A DNA stretch of 64,000 nt from Akkermansiaceae bacterium (GCA_905182475.1 CAJJBR010000045.1:62001-126000); one strand, 5' to 3'; counted from the stretch's first letter, positions 16,870 through 26,398 are shown. Numbers and translations: made by a program. Notes: generated by a model from the sequence alone, not told the origin.

Positions 16870-18261
16870 ATGGAAACTCGGCATTTTGAATTTGTGGTAA
16901 TTGGTGGTGGAAGCGCAGGCTATGCGGCTGCGCGGACGGCGCGGGAGACGTTTGAGAACGTGGCGATCGTCGAGGATGGGGAAAAGCTTGGCGGTCTCTG
17001 CATCCTGCGGGGCTGTATGCCATCAAAGACGTTGATCTATTCTGCCGAAGTTCTGCATCTCGCCAAAGAGGGCGCGAAGTTTGGTTTGAAAATTCCGGAG
17101 GCTAAGGCGGACATGGCGGCGATTCATCAGCGGAAACTTGCTACCATCGAAGATTTTGCTTCATATCGCAGGGAGCAGTTGGAATCCGAGCGTTTCCACT
17201 TAATCCGGGACAGGGCGGTATTCGTGGATGAAAAGACGGTCGAGCTTTCGGAGTCGGGAGAAAGGATTACCGCAGACCATTTCATGATCGCCACCGGTTC
17301 CGTTGTGAATACGCCCGATGTCCCTGGGCTCAAAGAGACTCCCCACTGGACGAGCGATGACGTGCTGGATCTCGATTTCCTGCCTGAGTCGGTGATCGTC
17401 CTAGGCGGTGGGATCGTGGCCTGTGAGTTGGCTCAGTTCATGAACCGTGTTGGGACGAAAGTGATCCAGATCCAACGCAGTGCGCGTATTTTGAAAGAGG
17501 CTTCCGCCGAGGCTTCTGAGGTCGTGATGAAAGCTTTCCGTGACGAGGGACTAACCTTGCATACGGAAACGGGGCTGGAATCGGTTGCGAAGGATGGTGA
17601 GGATTACGTGGTTCGTTTCAGAAAAAATGGCGAAACCTGCGAAGTCCGAGCCGCGCACCTTTTTAACGCACTCGGACGCAAGCCAAATTCAAGTGGGCTG
17701 GGTTTGGAGAAAGCCGGGGTAGAAACAAAACGCTCCGGCCACATTATCGTAAATGACATGCAGCAGACGGCGAACCCACGTATCTACGCGGCAGGCGATG
17801 TTGCGGGACCGCATGAGATTGTCCACCTGGCGATCATGCAGGGCGAGGTCGCCGCGGGTCATGCTGCAGGAAAAAAAGTCGATCCTGTGAACTACGACAA
17901 CAAGACCGGGGTGGTATTTACCGATCCGCAGATCGCCTCCGCAGGCATTTCCATCGAGGAGACTGCGGAGCGGGGAATGGATATTGTCGCCGCCGACTAC
18001 CCTTTCGACGATCACGGAAAGTCCATCCTGATGGAGGCAAAATATGGATATGTCAAAGTATGGGCTGACAAGGCTACGGGCAAAGTCATCGGCGCGGAAT
18101 GCGTCGGCAAGGACGCGGGGGAGCTGATGCATGCGATGGCAGTGGCGATCGCCCTCGGAGCAAGCCCTGCGGATCTTCTCAAAGTCCATTGGTATCACCC
18201 GACCCTCAGCGAGATCTGGAGCTACCCGCTGGAGGATCTTGCCGATGAGTTGGGCGGCTGA
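16870..18261 (+). CDS. flavin-dependent disulfide reductase, dihydrolipoamide dehydrogenase/MerA-like
   Basis: This 463-residue pyridine nucleotide-disulfide oxidoreductase has the FAD motif VIGGGSAGYAAA at residues 8-19, the redox pair GGLCILRGCMPSK (Cys-x4-Cys) near 39-51, the NAD(P) motif VLGGGIVACELA near 176-187, a second FAD motif in IYAAGDV, and the C-terminal HxxxP base in WYHPTLSEIW. The start at 16870 was chosen because an in-frame upstream segment is encoded by the repeat element. No 2-oxoacid dehydrogenase or mercury genes are near, so the substrate is open. A terminator follows. Confidence 0.85.
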   Translation: METRHFEFVVIGGGSAGYAAARTARETFENVAIVEDGEKLGGLCILRGCMPSKTLIYSAEVLHLAKEGAKFGLKIPEAKADMAAIHQRKLATIEDFASYRREQLESERFHLIRDRAVFVDEKTVELSESGERITADHFMIATGSVVNTPDVPGLKETPHWTSDDVLDLDFLPESVIVLGGGIVACELAQFMNRVGTKVIQIQRSARILKEASAEASEVVMKAFRDEGLTLHTETGLESVAKDGEDYVVRFRKNGETCEVRAAHLFNALGRKPNSSGLGLEKAGVETKRSGHIIVNDMQQTANPRIYAAGDVAGPHEIVHLAIMQGEVAAGHAAGKKVDPVNYDNKTGVVFTDPQIASAGISIEETAERGMDIVAADYPFDDHGKSILMEAKYGYVKVWADKATGKVIGAECVGKDAGELMHAMAVAIALGASPADLLKVHWYHPTLSEIWSYPLEDLADELGG

Positions 18262-18300
18262 AAGTTTGGTTGATCAGAAGATCGCCTAGTGCCCTGAAAA

Positions 18301-18335
18301 CCTTCATCTGACGGATGGGTGAAGGCGATTTTTTT
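18301..18335 (+). terminator. intrinsic terminator after the disulfide reductase gene
   Basis: An eight-base-pair stem CCTTCATC/GGGTGAAGG (one G-U pair) is followed by CGA and a run of seven T. It begins 39 bases past the reductase stop. Confidence 0.7.
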
Positions 18336-18439
18336 GATAAGGAATGCAGGAAAAGAATCTCCCATCCATTACTGCTTTCCTCATTTAACCTCTCTTTTCC
18401 ATTTGAAATGGATCGTGACTACCGGATCAAACCGTCAAA

Positions 18440-18902
18440 TTAGGTTTTACTGACCGCTAGTAGTCCGAGCGCAAAGCCAAGCACCGCGCCCAGACTCGGG
18501 AGCCAGTGTTTTTTGAGCTTCGCTTGCGGGGCAATGTCTTGGAAGACAACATAGAGTATGCCCCCAGCTGCGAAGAGAAGTAGTCCGTCAATGACCATGG
18601 GGGGAATCGCCGAGAAGGTAGTATCCGGCGATGCCAGCAATCGGCCCAATCGGAACGAGGGCTGTGAATGTCATCAGCAAGCGGCGGGATGAGAGGCTGC
18701 CGGAGTCGCTCATTTCGCGGAAGGCGTTGAATCCCTCCACCCATCGCGATGATCCCGTGGCGCAACTCCGTTTCTAGCCATCGGGAATGGATCGATTCCT
18801 TGCTGGCGAGCAGGGCGCCGAGGGGAATTGCTGCTCCGGCCAAGGCTGTGGCGATCAGGATCTTTCCAAGCTCGTTCGTAAATGCGGATTTGGCGTGTGG
18901 CG
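18440..18902 (-). pseudogene. ZIP-family metal transporter remnant
   Basis: Three pieces of a ZIP divalent-metal permease are spread over different frames. Reading on the minus strand: LAGAAIPLGALLAS and WLETELRHGIIAMGGG in one frame, then NAFREMSDSG to LVPIGPIAGIAGYYLL in a second, then GLLLFAAGGILYVVFQDIAP to the C-terminus in a third. The central helices that carry the conserved His residues are missing. At least two frameshifts and one internal deletion make a functional transporter unlikely. It lies just past the end of the GH32-like gene. Confidence 0.75.
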
Positions 18903-20489
18903 TCAGCTTCCGATGAGCTGGCCGTCCCGTTGTTCCGGCTCACGCATCGGGTGGAGACTGAGGTTTGTGACCGAAAGGCTGCATGAGTCCGCATAGATTC
19001 CGAGGTGTCCCTTTTGGAAATCGAGATTCGCTAGGGAAAGGATGATTCGTCCTGCGATGGAAAGCTCGATGTAGCTCCCGAAAACCAGCAAGGAAAAATC
19101 CTCTCCACATGCCCCGCGTGCCAGCCAGTTCCCTCCTTGGAGTGCATTAAAACTCATCATGTGCTCGCCGTCGGAATCCGGCGTGGTTCCCCAGGAGCGC
19201 AACTGTGCGATCCCTTTGAGCAGATCGAGCGAAAGGTAGTAGCCATCGTGGCTTTCCTCATCGATTCGGAAGACGAAGCCGCATTTTCCTTTCCCATCGA
19301 TGGATAGATGGCAGTCCAAACGGAAATCCGCCAACGGGCCATTGAGAAGAAACCCCTGGAAACCAAAGGAGCTTTCCAGAGTCCAGCCTCCATCGACTTT
19401 CCTTGCCTCTTGGCCGCGCGATTCCGGCAAGAGCAACATGGGTTTTTCCAGCTTCACCGCATCTTCGATCCATTCATCAAAACCCTCGAATGTTTTCAAG
19501 AAAAGGACTCCGTCGTCAGCCCGGCAGAGACGCTTCGGGGGCGGCATGAGGTTATTGGCGGTGTGGTCTTCCCGGTTCATCGCGAAGAAACACCACAGCA
19601 TCCAGCCGTTTTCATCTTCGCAGACACGCCCTGCGTAATTTCCCTGCGGCATCAGCACATTGTCATGATAGCTGCGCCAGTCCGAGGAGTCCGGACCCGC
19701 GTGCCAGTAGCGGATCTTCGCATCCTCGCGGATACTGCCGATCAGGTACCGTTCCCCTTGGATCGTGAAAAGGTTGGGGACTTCCACGTCATCATAGAGA
19801 CCGGGGTGAAGTAAAGCGGGCTCAGGCTCGAAATGATAAGGCCGCACCTCGGTGTAGTGAGCGACACATCCCCTCCGGACGATGGGGCCATCCTTGACCC
19901 TTGCCGCAACGAGCAGGATGCCGCGCCCGGAGTCCTCGCAGAAGAATGGGTCGCGGAAACTTACCCAGTGCCGACCTTCCGTTAGATCGGATTCGTAATG
20001 TTGAGGTGAGGGCGAAATCGGGTAGCAACTTTCGGCGTCGAAGGTTGCAGTGATCTCATTGGATTCTTCGCGCTGTGATTGCTCACGCGCCTTTTTTACC
20101 AGGTCGGGATCGTTGGCGCCGCGGCCGTCCTCCGAATGCACCGGATGTTTTTGCCACACGTAAAGATCGTCACTGACCGCGAGCCCCAAGCGCTGGACTA
20201 GACCCCGGTCGCGGCGGGAGAGTCCGGTATAGAACATGCGCCAAGCACCCGCTTTGTGAGGATCCGGAGAAACGTGCATTGTCCACAGCATCAGGTCGTC
20301 CCAGCTTCCGGGATCGCCGAGGAAAATCGCATTGCGCACTCGCCGCCAGTGGATCGCATCCGTGCTCACCGCATGGGCGATGAAGTCGTGGTTAGGAAGA
20401 ACGAGGTGAAAAAGGTGGTAGAGACCCTCGTGGAAAAACACGTGGATATCGCCAATCGCCTTCCGGCTTCCGTCGGTTTCGGAGAACAT
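18903..20489 (-). CDS. GH32-like glycoside hydrolase (clan GH-J five-bladed propeller)
   Basis: The 528-residue protein starts with a propeller that resembles GH32/GH68 enzymes: GDIHVFFHEGLYHLFHL near residues 13-29 (nucleophile Asp in the first blade), VSFRDPFF with the RDP motif near 171-178, and DVEVPNLF near 235-242, where Glu would be the acid/base. The last 150 residues form a beta-sandwich-like module, as in invertases. No signal peptide is visible, so it would act in the cytoplasm on fructosides or a related sugar. Exact specificity cannot be read off, and a GH43- or GH130-like activity remains possible. Confidence 0.62.
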   Translation of the reverse strand: MFSETDGSRKAIGDIHVFFHEGLYHLFHLVLPNHDFIAHAVSTDAIHWRRVRNAIFLGDPGSWDDLMLWTMHVSPDPHKAGAWRMFYTGLSRRDRGLVQRLGLAVSDDLYVWQKHPVHSEDGRGANDPDLVKKAREQSQREESNEITATFDAESCYPISPSPQHYESDLTEGRHWVSFRDPFFCEDSGRGILLVAARVKDGPIVRRGCVAHYTEVRPYHFEPEPALLHPGLYDDVEVPNLFTIQGERYLIGSIREDAKIRYWHAGPDSSDWRSYHDNVLMPQGNYAGRVCEDENGWMLWCFFAMNREDHTANNLMPPPKRLCRADDGVLFLKTFEGFDEWIEDAVKLEKPMLLLPESRGQEARKVDGGWTLESSFGFQGFLLNGPLADFRLDCHLSIDGKGKCGFVFRIDEESHDGYYLSLDLLKGIAQLRSWGTTPDSDGEHMMSFNALQGGNWLARGACGEDFSLLVFGSYIELSIAGRIILSLANLDFQKGHLGIYADSCSLSVTNLSLHPMREPEQRDGQLIGS

Positions 20490-20707
20490 ACCGAGAGTTC
20501 TATCAGGTCTCGAAAACGAAAACCAGACTTCGGGTCAGAAGATCGGTTTCCCCGTTCGCGCCCGGAATCCCCCCTGCCGCTCATTCAATCCCTCATTTTA
20601 CAAAGGAACTTTACGATTTCCCTGGGAAGCTGTGATTAAAGTCCGAAATCAAATTGGAGCGCTACCCGCCGTCGTATGCGCCGACTTGTTCGCCGTTGTT
20701 GCTTCTT

Positions 20708-21130
20708 CTAGAGCACTTCGGTCGAGACTCTGAGGGCGCTGCTACCCAGAATCTGGAAGTATTTATTAAGCAGCCGAACTAGTAATCCATCAACTACGGG
20801 TGGGCCCATCGCTGTCAAGTCAAACATAACGTAACCCCCCGGCTCCAACTGCATGTCATCCGGGGTGCCAATAGGATCACGGATCACCCCCAGAACCTCG
20901 TCTCTCTGTGCATCATCTAGGTGTCGAAAGTTGATCTGTCCCGCATGTAGTTGAATCCAGAATGATCCCCACGACTCTGCACTGTCTCCTTCGATTGTAA
21001 CGCAATTCCTTGAACTCCCATCGGATGTAGGATCGGTATTCAGGGCGTCGATGTGTTCCCAGATTGGTTGGGTGATAGGTGAGTCCAGATGCAATTTTTT
21101 CAGGGCGAACGTCCAAAGCCACCCATCCAC
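20708..21130 (-). CDS. hypothetical protein, 140 residues
   Basis: I recognise no family. The product MDGWLWTFALKKLHLDSP is acidic, soluble, has no signal peptide or membrane segment, and contains a Gly-Ser-Phe-Trp core with predicted mixed alpha/beta character. It stands in a lower-GC stretch together with the next two genes on the same strand, which suggests an acquired segment. Small acidic soluble proteins of this kind are sometimes immunity proteins, but nothing here proves that. Confidence 0.5.
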   Translation of the reverse strand: MDGWLWTFALKKLHLDSPITQPIWEHIDALNTDPTSDGSSRNCVTIEGDSAESWGSFWIQLHAGQINFRHLDDAQRDEVLGVIRDPIGTPDDMQLEPGGYVMFDLTAMGPPVVDGLLVRLLNKYFQILGSSALRVSTEVL

Positions 21131-21173
21131 TATCGGAGGGCGAGCTTTGATTTCAGGTTAAGGTTCATAATTT

Positions 21174-21770
21174 TCATTCAGACTGCGATTCGGAGCGGGT
21201 AGTGGGTTGGTGTGCGCTACCTTGTTCTGTTGGTTTTTTGACCTCGAAATAGTTTCCACCCTTCAGTTTTTGGTCGTCTGTATTCCAGTGAATTTTCTTA
21301 TCTACCTTTTGTAAGAGAGGAATATGCTTCGAGCAGTGTATATACGCTTCTTCAACGGTGACAGAAACCCAGCGTTCAGCTAGCGGATCATGGACGCCCT
21401 CGGGGGTATCAATGATTTCAGCCTGCCCATTGATATGTAAACCGATAGTTGTATTCAAAAAATCTACAAGAAGTATGCCAATATGCGGATTCTCTACAAT
21501 ATTTCCTAAACTGGCATAGACTCCATTACCTCTGTATTCGGGGTATAATAATGTTTTTTCGTTGATGACAGAAATGAAGCCTTTTTTTCCTGCGCGAATA
21601 GAATTATCGCAGTTCCCTTCGTTGTCGGAGGTCGCGATGAACATAATCTCTTGATTAGAGATAAATTGAATCATCATGTCGTTGAGATGATCGATTTGCT
21701 GATTGTTATAAAATTTCTCAGCTCGCTTCACGCTGCCGTAGTCCTTTTGTAGTTGCTTTTCTTGGCTCAT
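21174..21770 (-). CDS. pyridoxamine 5'-phosphate oxidase-like flavin-binding protein
   Basis: The 198-residue protein fits the PNPOx-like split-barrel fold: EIMFIATSDNEGNCDNSIRAGKKGF near residues 41-65, then ENPHIGILLVDF near 92-103 and the strand GLHINGQAEII. Such proteins bind FMN, haem or F420 and reduce small molecules. Codon use is AT-richer than the flanking wall genes. It lies 43 bases upstream of the hypothetical gene ending at 20708 on the same strand. The last 25 residues are a Ser/Gln/Glu tail without family support. Confidence 0.72.
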   Translation of the reverse strand: MSQEKQLQKDYGSVKRAEKFYNNQQIDHLNDMMIQFISNQEIMFIATSDNEGNCDNSIRAGKKGFISVINEKTLLYPEYRGNGVYASLGNIVENPHIGILLVDFLNTTIGLHINGQAEIIDTPEGVHDPLAERWVSVTVEEAYIHCSKHIPLLQKVDKKIHWNTDDQKLKGGNYFEVKKPTEQGSAHQPTTRSESQSE

Positions 21771-21890
21771 CGCATTTTTTGCAGAACGTTAGAGGACAGA
21801 AGCGCCGGGGAAAAGCTTCAAATTTGATCAGACGGCTTCCTCAGCGTCGTCTGCTCCGGCTTGTTTGGTTTCTTGTTTAGTTTTCTTGGA

Positions 21891-22160
21891 TTATGGGCTG
21901 AATATTGCGTAGGCTATAATGGCGAACGTGATTATGTGTAGCCAAAGCACGAATCGACAAACTGCGATCATCCCCTGATCTCCTTTAGTCTTTGAAATTT
22001 CTTTTGCTTCCTGCCAGTCGATCCATAAGGTCACTCCGATGTTTGCACCAGGGGTAAAGCTCTTCCCATTACGGCGGCAATAAGGACGTATCGACAAAAG
22101 CCACAGAAGCGCGGCGATAAATGGGATGATGAATATGATGCCTACCATTTGAGTCTTCAA
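21891..22160 (-). CDS. small two-helix membrane protein
   Basis: The 89-residue product has two hydrophobic segments, at about residues 5-24 (MVGIIFIIPFIAALLWLL) and 68-87 (FVLWLHIITFAIIAYAIF), separated by a hydrophilic loop with WIDWQEAKEISKTKG. I recognise no family. It precedes the PNPOx-like gene by about 120 bases on the same strand. Both termini are short, so it is probably an inner-membrane hairpin. Confidence 0.5.
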   Translation of the reverse strand: MKTQMVGIIFIIPFIAALLWLLSIRPYCRRNGKSFTPGANIGVTLWIDWQEAKEISKTKGDQGMIAVCRFVLWLHIITFAIIAYAIFSP

Positions 22161-22307
22161 TACTTTACCGAGATTTTATGGCTGAAACTCAGGGTGAGCC
22201 AACATTTTAAGAGGAGAGGCGCACCTAGGGTTTCCGTGGGCTATCCCGCTTTCGCGAGACCTATCCAACAATTTATGAGAACCTAGATACGCCATGAATA
22301 TCGCATA

Positions 22308-22353
22308 GGGACAGTCCCGTTGTGGAGCTTGGGACAGTCCCGTTGTGGAGCTT
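22308..22353. repeat. 23-bp tandem duplication
   Basis: Two exact adjacent copies, 22308-22330 and 22331-22353. Each begins with the palindrome GGGACAGTCCC and continues GTTGTGGAGCTT. Confidence 0.9.
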
Positions 22354-22584
22354 CCGTCGCAAAGCTCATACCTACGGGGAATTGCTTGGAGAGTGAGGGG
22401 GCGAATGGGGGCAAATGGGGGAGTTTTCCGTGATTCGTCCTATCGGTGAGGCGGGCAAAAACCTAATCGTCAGTAAATGGGGTCAGATTCGAGTGGCACT
22501 GTTATAAGCCAATGATCGGGGGCTTCTCTGGTGCCTACTGATGGTGAACTCGTGCCATAGAACTGCCAGATACAAAAAGAGGAA

Positions 22585-22716
22585 GGAACCACGAATCCGA
22601 CGAATCCTACGAATGAAGAGAAGAATATGAACCACGGAATACACCGAATACACGGAAATTGGACGAGCAGCGTCTTGATTCGTTAGATTCGTCGGATTCG
22701 TCGGATTCGTGGTTCC
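22585..22716. repeat. periodic inverted-repeat element (ACGAATCCG type)
   Basis: Arms 22585-22614 and 22687-22716 are inverted copies with two mismatches and begin GGAACCACGAATCCGACGAA, a 9-bp periodic unit. Between them is a related periodic block at about 22628-22660 (ACCACGGAATACACCGAA). No gene inside is credible. Confidence 0.85.
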
Positions 22717-22979
22717 CATCCGCAAATTCCGGCAGCAATCGCCGCCGAGAAACATGCCGACCAGTTTGTCGGTCAGTCCGGAAATCACCGGTGAGCCACT
22801 CCCTCGCTGACTGACGAATGAGGTCTCGGGCTTGAACCAGTATCCTTCCTGTTACGATTTCCCTGGGAACTTGCAATTGAACCTGCAATCAGAACCAGCG
22901 ATTGAAAGCTGGGAAGTAGCGACGGTTGCGATGCATAGGGGAAGGGTCACGTGGCGAGGTTTTTTCATTTTGCTGTGCA

Positions 22980-24053
22980 CTAGGTGCAGAGGATTGCGGC
23001 GGTGACTTGCTCGGGTGCGTCGGGGACGGCGAGTGAACGTGCGCCTTCGGACATTTTTTTGAGCGCACCGGGGTTGGTGAGGAGTTCGGAGAGGAGCTTT
23101 GCGAGGGATTCCGGGGTGAGGTCTTTCTGTTGGATGAGTTTTGCTGCACCGACTTCGGAGAAGACTTTTGCGTTGGCTGTCTGGTGGTCGTCGGCGGCGT
23201 AAGGATAGGGCACGAGGATGCTCGGGAGCCCGGCCAACGAAATTTCCGTGAGGGTGGAGGCACCGGAGCGGGCGACGACGAGATCCGCGAGGGCGTAGGC
23301 GGAAGGCATTTGGTCACAGAAGCCGATGAGTTTGTAGGCAGGGCGTTGGACGGGGTGCTTTTGTTTGATGCTGGGCAGGTCGTTGGGGCCGGCGATGTGG
23401 AGGATTTGGATGTTTTCCGGGAGGAGGGGTACTGACTTGGCGATGAGTTGGTTGAGACCGAGTGCGCCTTGCGAGCCGCCTGTTACAAGTAGAGTAGTTT
23501 TTTCCGGATCGAGATCGAAATTTTTCGCTGCTTGGGTGCGGGAGGGGAGGTTGAGGATTTCTGGGCGGGCAGGGGTGCCAGTGAGTTGGGTTTCCTTTTT
23601 GAAGAATGCTGCGGCGGGGGCTAGGCCGATGAAGACCTTGGTGCAGAAGCGGGAGGTGAGGATATTCGCCTTGCCGGGTCGCGCGTTGGAATCGTGGACG
23701 TATGTTTTTTTTCCTAACCTGTGCCCGGCGTAAACGGGTGGGAGAGAGGTGAATCCGCCCATGCCGAGGACGGCATCGGCTTCGAATTCACGGATGATTT
23801 TTTTCGAGGTGCAGATGGATTTCCAGAGCGCCACCATGAAAGGAAGCATTTTCGGGGAAAGCGTTTTCGGCTTCGCGATTGCGGGGACGACCTTGAAAAT
23901 TAAGTGCGGGTATTTCGCGGATGCTTGGGAATCGATTTTCTTCTGGGAAATGAGGAGCAGCGGTTCGTGACCCTGCGCGAGGAGGGATTCTGCGACGGCG
24001 ATACCGGGAAAGAGGTGGCCACCGGTGCCACCGCAGGCGATGAGGATTTTCAT
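22980..24053 (-). CDS. murG: UDP-GlcNAc:undecaprenyl-PP-MurNAc-pentapeptide GlcNAc transferase
   Basis: MurG converts lipid I to lipid II at the cytoplasmic face of the inner membrane. The 357-residue GT-B enzyme has the first G-loop ACGGTGGHLFPGIAVA at residues 6-21, the second GMGGFTSLPPVYAG near 96-109, the donor-binding LLVTGGSQGALGLN near 186-199, and the SGASTLTEISLAGLPSILVPYP segment near 267-288 with the nucleotide-binding Glu. Product length is normal. It stands apart from murC-murB-ddl, with unrelated genes between. Confidence 0.96.
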   Translation of the reverse strand: MKILIACGGTGGHLFPGIAVAESLLAQGHEPLLLISQKKIDSQASAKYPHLIFKVVPAIAKPKTLSPKMLPFMVALWKSICTSKKIIREFEADAVLGMGGFTSLPPVYAGHRLGKKTYVHDSNARPGKANILTSRFCTKVFIGLAPAAAFFKKETQLTGTPARPEILNLPSRTQAAKNFDLDPEKTTLLVTGGSQGALGLNQLIAKSVPLLPENIQILHIAGPNDLPSIKQKHPVQRPAYKLIGFCDQMPSAYALADLVVARSGASTLTEISLAGLPSILVPYPYAADDHQTANAKVFSEVGAAKLIQQKDLTPESLAKLLSELLTNPGALKKMSEGARSLAVPDAPEQVTAAILCT

Positions 24054-24068
24054 AGGGAAAAGTAAAAA

Positions 24069-24096
24069 GTGGAAAGTGCCTAGTGATCAGTGGGAG
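24069..24096. repeat. AGTGATCAGTG dispersed repeat, copy 1
   Basis: The block GTGGAAAGTGCCTAGTGATC, continuing AGTGGGAG, sits just upstream of murG. A related copy with GTGATCAGTGATCAGTGGGA is at 27379-27411, upstream of uppP. Confidence 0.6.
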
Positions 24097-24117
24097 ACGA
24101 AGGTTGTTGGAAGAGGA

Positions 24118-24258
24118 TTACCGCAGAGGTGCAGAGTTCGGAGAGGGACGCGGAGCAAGAGTTATGGTAAGGGATTTTGAATCACGAATGCCAATAGCCT
24201 TATGCATTTTGAAAGGCTGATTTTTTTCTCTGCGTTCCTCCGCGTCCTCTGCGGTAAG
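24118..24258. repeat. periodic inverted-repeat element (CCGCAGAGG type)
   Basis: Left arm about 24118-24157 begins TTACCGCAGAGGTGCAGAG; right arm about 24224-24256 is the inverted form, with TTACCGCAGAGGACGCGGAG on the minus strand. The arms use a 9-10 bp purine-rich unit. The element lies between murG and the M3 peptidase gene. Confidence 0.85.
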
Positions 24259-24265
24259 ATCGTTT

Positions 24266-26356
24266 TTATGTAAGCCCGGCTCTTGTGAGGAGAGGTAGGG
24301 GGTCGGCGGGGCGGGACATGAAGTTTTTGTAGAGGACTTCGGCGGGGGCGGAGTTTCCTTTGCTGAGGATTTGCTCGCGGAAGTCGAGGCCGGTTGCTTG
24401 GTTGAGGATGCCTTCCTTTTGGAAGCGTGTGAAGGCGTCGGCGTCGAGGACTTCAGCCCACTTGTAGGAGTAGTAGCCAGCTGCGTAGCCGGTGGGGGAG
24501 CTGAAGAGGTGGCCGAAGCGGCGTATCATCGAGGGCGATTCCGTTTTCTGCGGGGCGCGGTAGTCGGCTAGGATTTCTCGATCTACTTCGTCGAGGTCGC
24601 GGTCGAGGTATTTCGCGAGGTTGATGTGGAGTTCTAGGTCGAGCTTGGCGAGGCCGAGCTGGCGCATGAATACGCTGGCAGACATGTAGTTTTTGGCATC
24701 GACCATTTTCTGGAAAAGGTCTTCTGGGATGGGATCGCCTGTCTGGTAGTGGCGGGCGAAGAGGTCGAGGGTTTCACGCTCCCAGCAGAAGTTTTCCATG
24801 ATCTGGGAGGGCAGTTCGACGAAGTCCCATGCCACACTGGTGCCGGAAAGGGATTTTACCGGGACATCGGAGAGCAGGCCATGGAGGAGGTGGCCGAACT
24901 CGTGGAAGATGGTCTCGACCTCGCCGTGGGTGAGGAGGGCGGGGGTGTCACCGACGGGTGGGGACATGTTGCCGATGATGAGGCCTAGGTGAGGCTCGCC
25001 TTGCTCGCCGGTGTGGAGGGAGTTCATCCACGCACCGCCGCGTTTGGTTTCGCGCGGGTGCCAGTCGGCATAGAAGGAGCCGAGATGTTGCTCGGATTTC
25101 GAGTCGTGGATCTCGTAGAATGTGACTTCCGGGTGCCAGGTTTCGGTAGCGTCGTCTTTTGCTGGGTCAGATGGGCTACCGAGATCGTAGTAGATGGTTT
25201 CCTTCTGGGTGATGGTGATTCCGAAAATGCGGGAGGCGATTTGGAACATGCCGTCCATGACGCCTTTGACCGGGAAGTAGGGGCGGAGGAGTTCGTCGTC
25301 GATGTCGAAGGATTCCTTGCGCTGCATCTCCGCGTAGTAGGCGACTTCCCATGGCTCCAATGGCTGGGGTTGGGGGGCAGCAGGATGCAGCCCTTGCTTG
25401 GTGGCTTTGTAGGTGGCCAGTTGGTTTGCCTCTTCTAGGAAACGCTCTTTGATTCGGTCGTGAAGTTGCTCGACGAAGGTGAGAGCGGTGCGGCCGTTGC
25501 GAGCCATGCGGCGCTGGAGGGTGAGGTCGCCGAAGTTTTGATGGCCGAGAATTTCCGCTTTTTCCTGGCGGAGTTTGAGGATTTTCCAGATGAGGTCAGA
25601 GTTATCGTATGGGTCTTTGGAGGCGACTTCTGAAGAGGCTTTCCAGACTGTTTTCCGAAGATTCTCGTCATGGGCATGTTGCATGATGGGGAACATGGAA
25701 GGGAACTGGAGGGTGAAGCGGTAAGAGCCTTCCGGGAGGTCTTTGGATTTCGCGTTGTCTGCTGCGGAGGCAATTGCGGAATCGGGCAGGCCGGCGAGCT
25801 CTTCTTTGTCGGTGATGACTAGATCCCAGGCATTTGTGGAGTCTAGGACGTGCTCGGAGTATTGCTTGGTGATGAGAGATAGCTCGGAATCAATTGCGGC
25901 GATGCGTTCCTTTTTATCATCTGGGAGGGCTGCTCCGGAGTTTTTGAAGTCCTCGATGGTTTCCTCGACGTGGCGCTTTTGGATTTCGGTGAGGGAATCA
26001 ATTTTGTCGCTGCTTGCGACGGTGTTGAGGACGTTGAAGAGACGTGGGTTTAGAGAGAGTGAGGAGTAGAAGTCAGTGACCTCTGGGAGGAGCTTATTCA
26101 GCCCTTCGCGCTGGGCGGGATTGTCCGAGACTGAATCTAAGTGATGGAGTCGGCCCCACCCGTGCGAGAGTGATTCGGTGGCGTTTTCCAACGCGACGAA
26201 GCCGGACTGGTAGGTGGCTTCAGTGGCGGGCTGGCTGGAGATTTTTTCGATTGCTTCCTTGGCCTCGGCTAGAGCCTGGCTGATGGAGGGTTCTATGGTC
26301 TCTGGTGTGAGGGTGGACCATTTGATTTCGAAAGTAGGGTCGAGGTAGGAATGCAT
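24266..26356 (-). CDS. prlC: M3-family oligopeptidase (PrlC/oligopeptidase A-like)
   Basis: This is a cytoplasmic zinc metallopeptidase that degrades short peptides such as released signal peptides. The 696-residue protein is nearly all helical, with the M3 active site HEFGHLLHGLL (zinc His pair, catalytic Glu) in the last third, a distal Glu in FVELPSQIMENF, and the C-terminal SPTGYAAGYYSYKWAEVLDADAF typical of oligopeptidase A. I chose the ATG at 26356 (MHSYLDPTFEIKWS) because the in-frame upstream codons fall in an AT-rich repeated tract. It is flanked by repeat elements on both sides. Confidence 0.92.
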   Translation of the reverse strand: MHSYLDPTFEIKWSTLTPETIEPSISQALAEAKEAIEKISSQPATEATYQSGFVALENATESLSHGWGRLHHLDSVSDNPAQREGLNKLLPEVTDFYSSLSLNPRLFNVLNTVASSDKIDSLTEIQKRHVEETIEDFKNSGAALPDDKKERIAAIDSELSLITKQYSEHVLDSTNAWDLVITDKEELAGLPDSAIASAADNAKSKDLPEGSYRFTLQFPSMFPIMQHAHDENLRKTVWKASSEVASKDPYDNSDLIWKILKLRQEKAEILGHQNFGDLTLQRRMARNGRTALTFVEQLHDRIKERFLEEANQLATYKATKQGLHPAAPQPQPLEPWEVAYYAEMQRKESFDIDDELLRPYFPVKGVMDGMFQIASRIFGITITQKETIYYDLGSPSDPAKDDATETWHPEVTFYEIHDSKSEQHLGSFYADWHPRETKRGGAWMNSLHTGEQGEPHLGLIIGNMSPPVGDTPALLTHGEVETIFHEFGHLLHGLLSDVPVKSLSGTSVAWDFVELPSQIMENFCWERETLDLFARHYQTGDPIPEDLFQKMVDAKNYMSASVFMRQLGLAKLDLELHINLAKYLDRDLDEVDREILADYRAPQKTESPSMIRRFGHLFSSPTGYAAGYYSYKWAEVLDADAFTRFQKEGILNQATGLDFREQILSKGNSAPAEVLYKNFMSRPADPLPLLTRAGLT

Positions 26357-26398
26357 CTGGAAAATTTTAAATTCTAAATCTGAAAATTGAAACAAGAG

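Larger units (their letters stand above)
22161..22979. other. 820-bp repeat-rich intergenic region
   Basis: I find no defensible gene between the small membrane protein and murG. The region holds a 23-bp tandem duplication, a partial copy of the MITE-like arm (about 22478-22560), and an inverted-repeat element at 22585-22716. A phrase TTACGATTTCCCTGGGAA near 22854 also occurs near 20607. Confidence 0.55.

Noticed and set aside
22607..22888. Minus-strand frame of 93 residues with Asp-Glu-Ser repeats
   Set aside because: It is produced by the periodic inverted-repeat element and has no family features.
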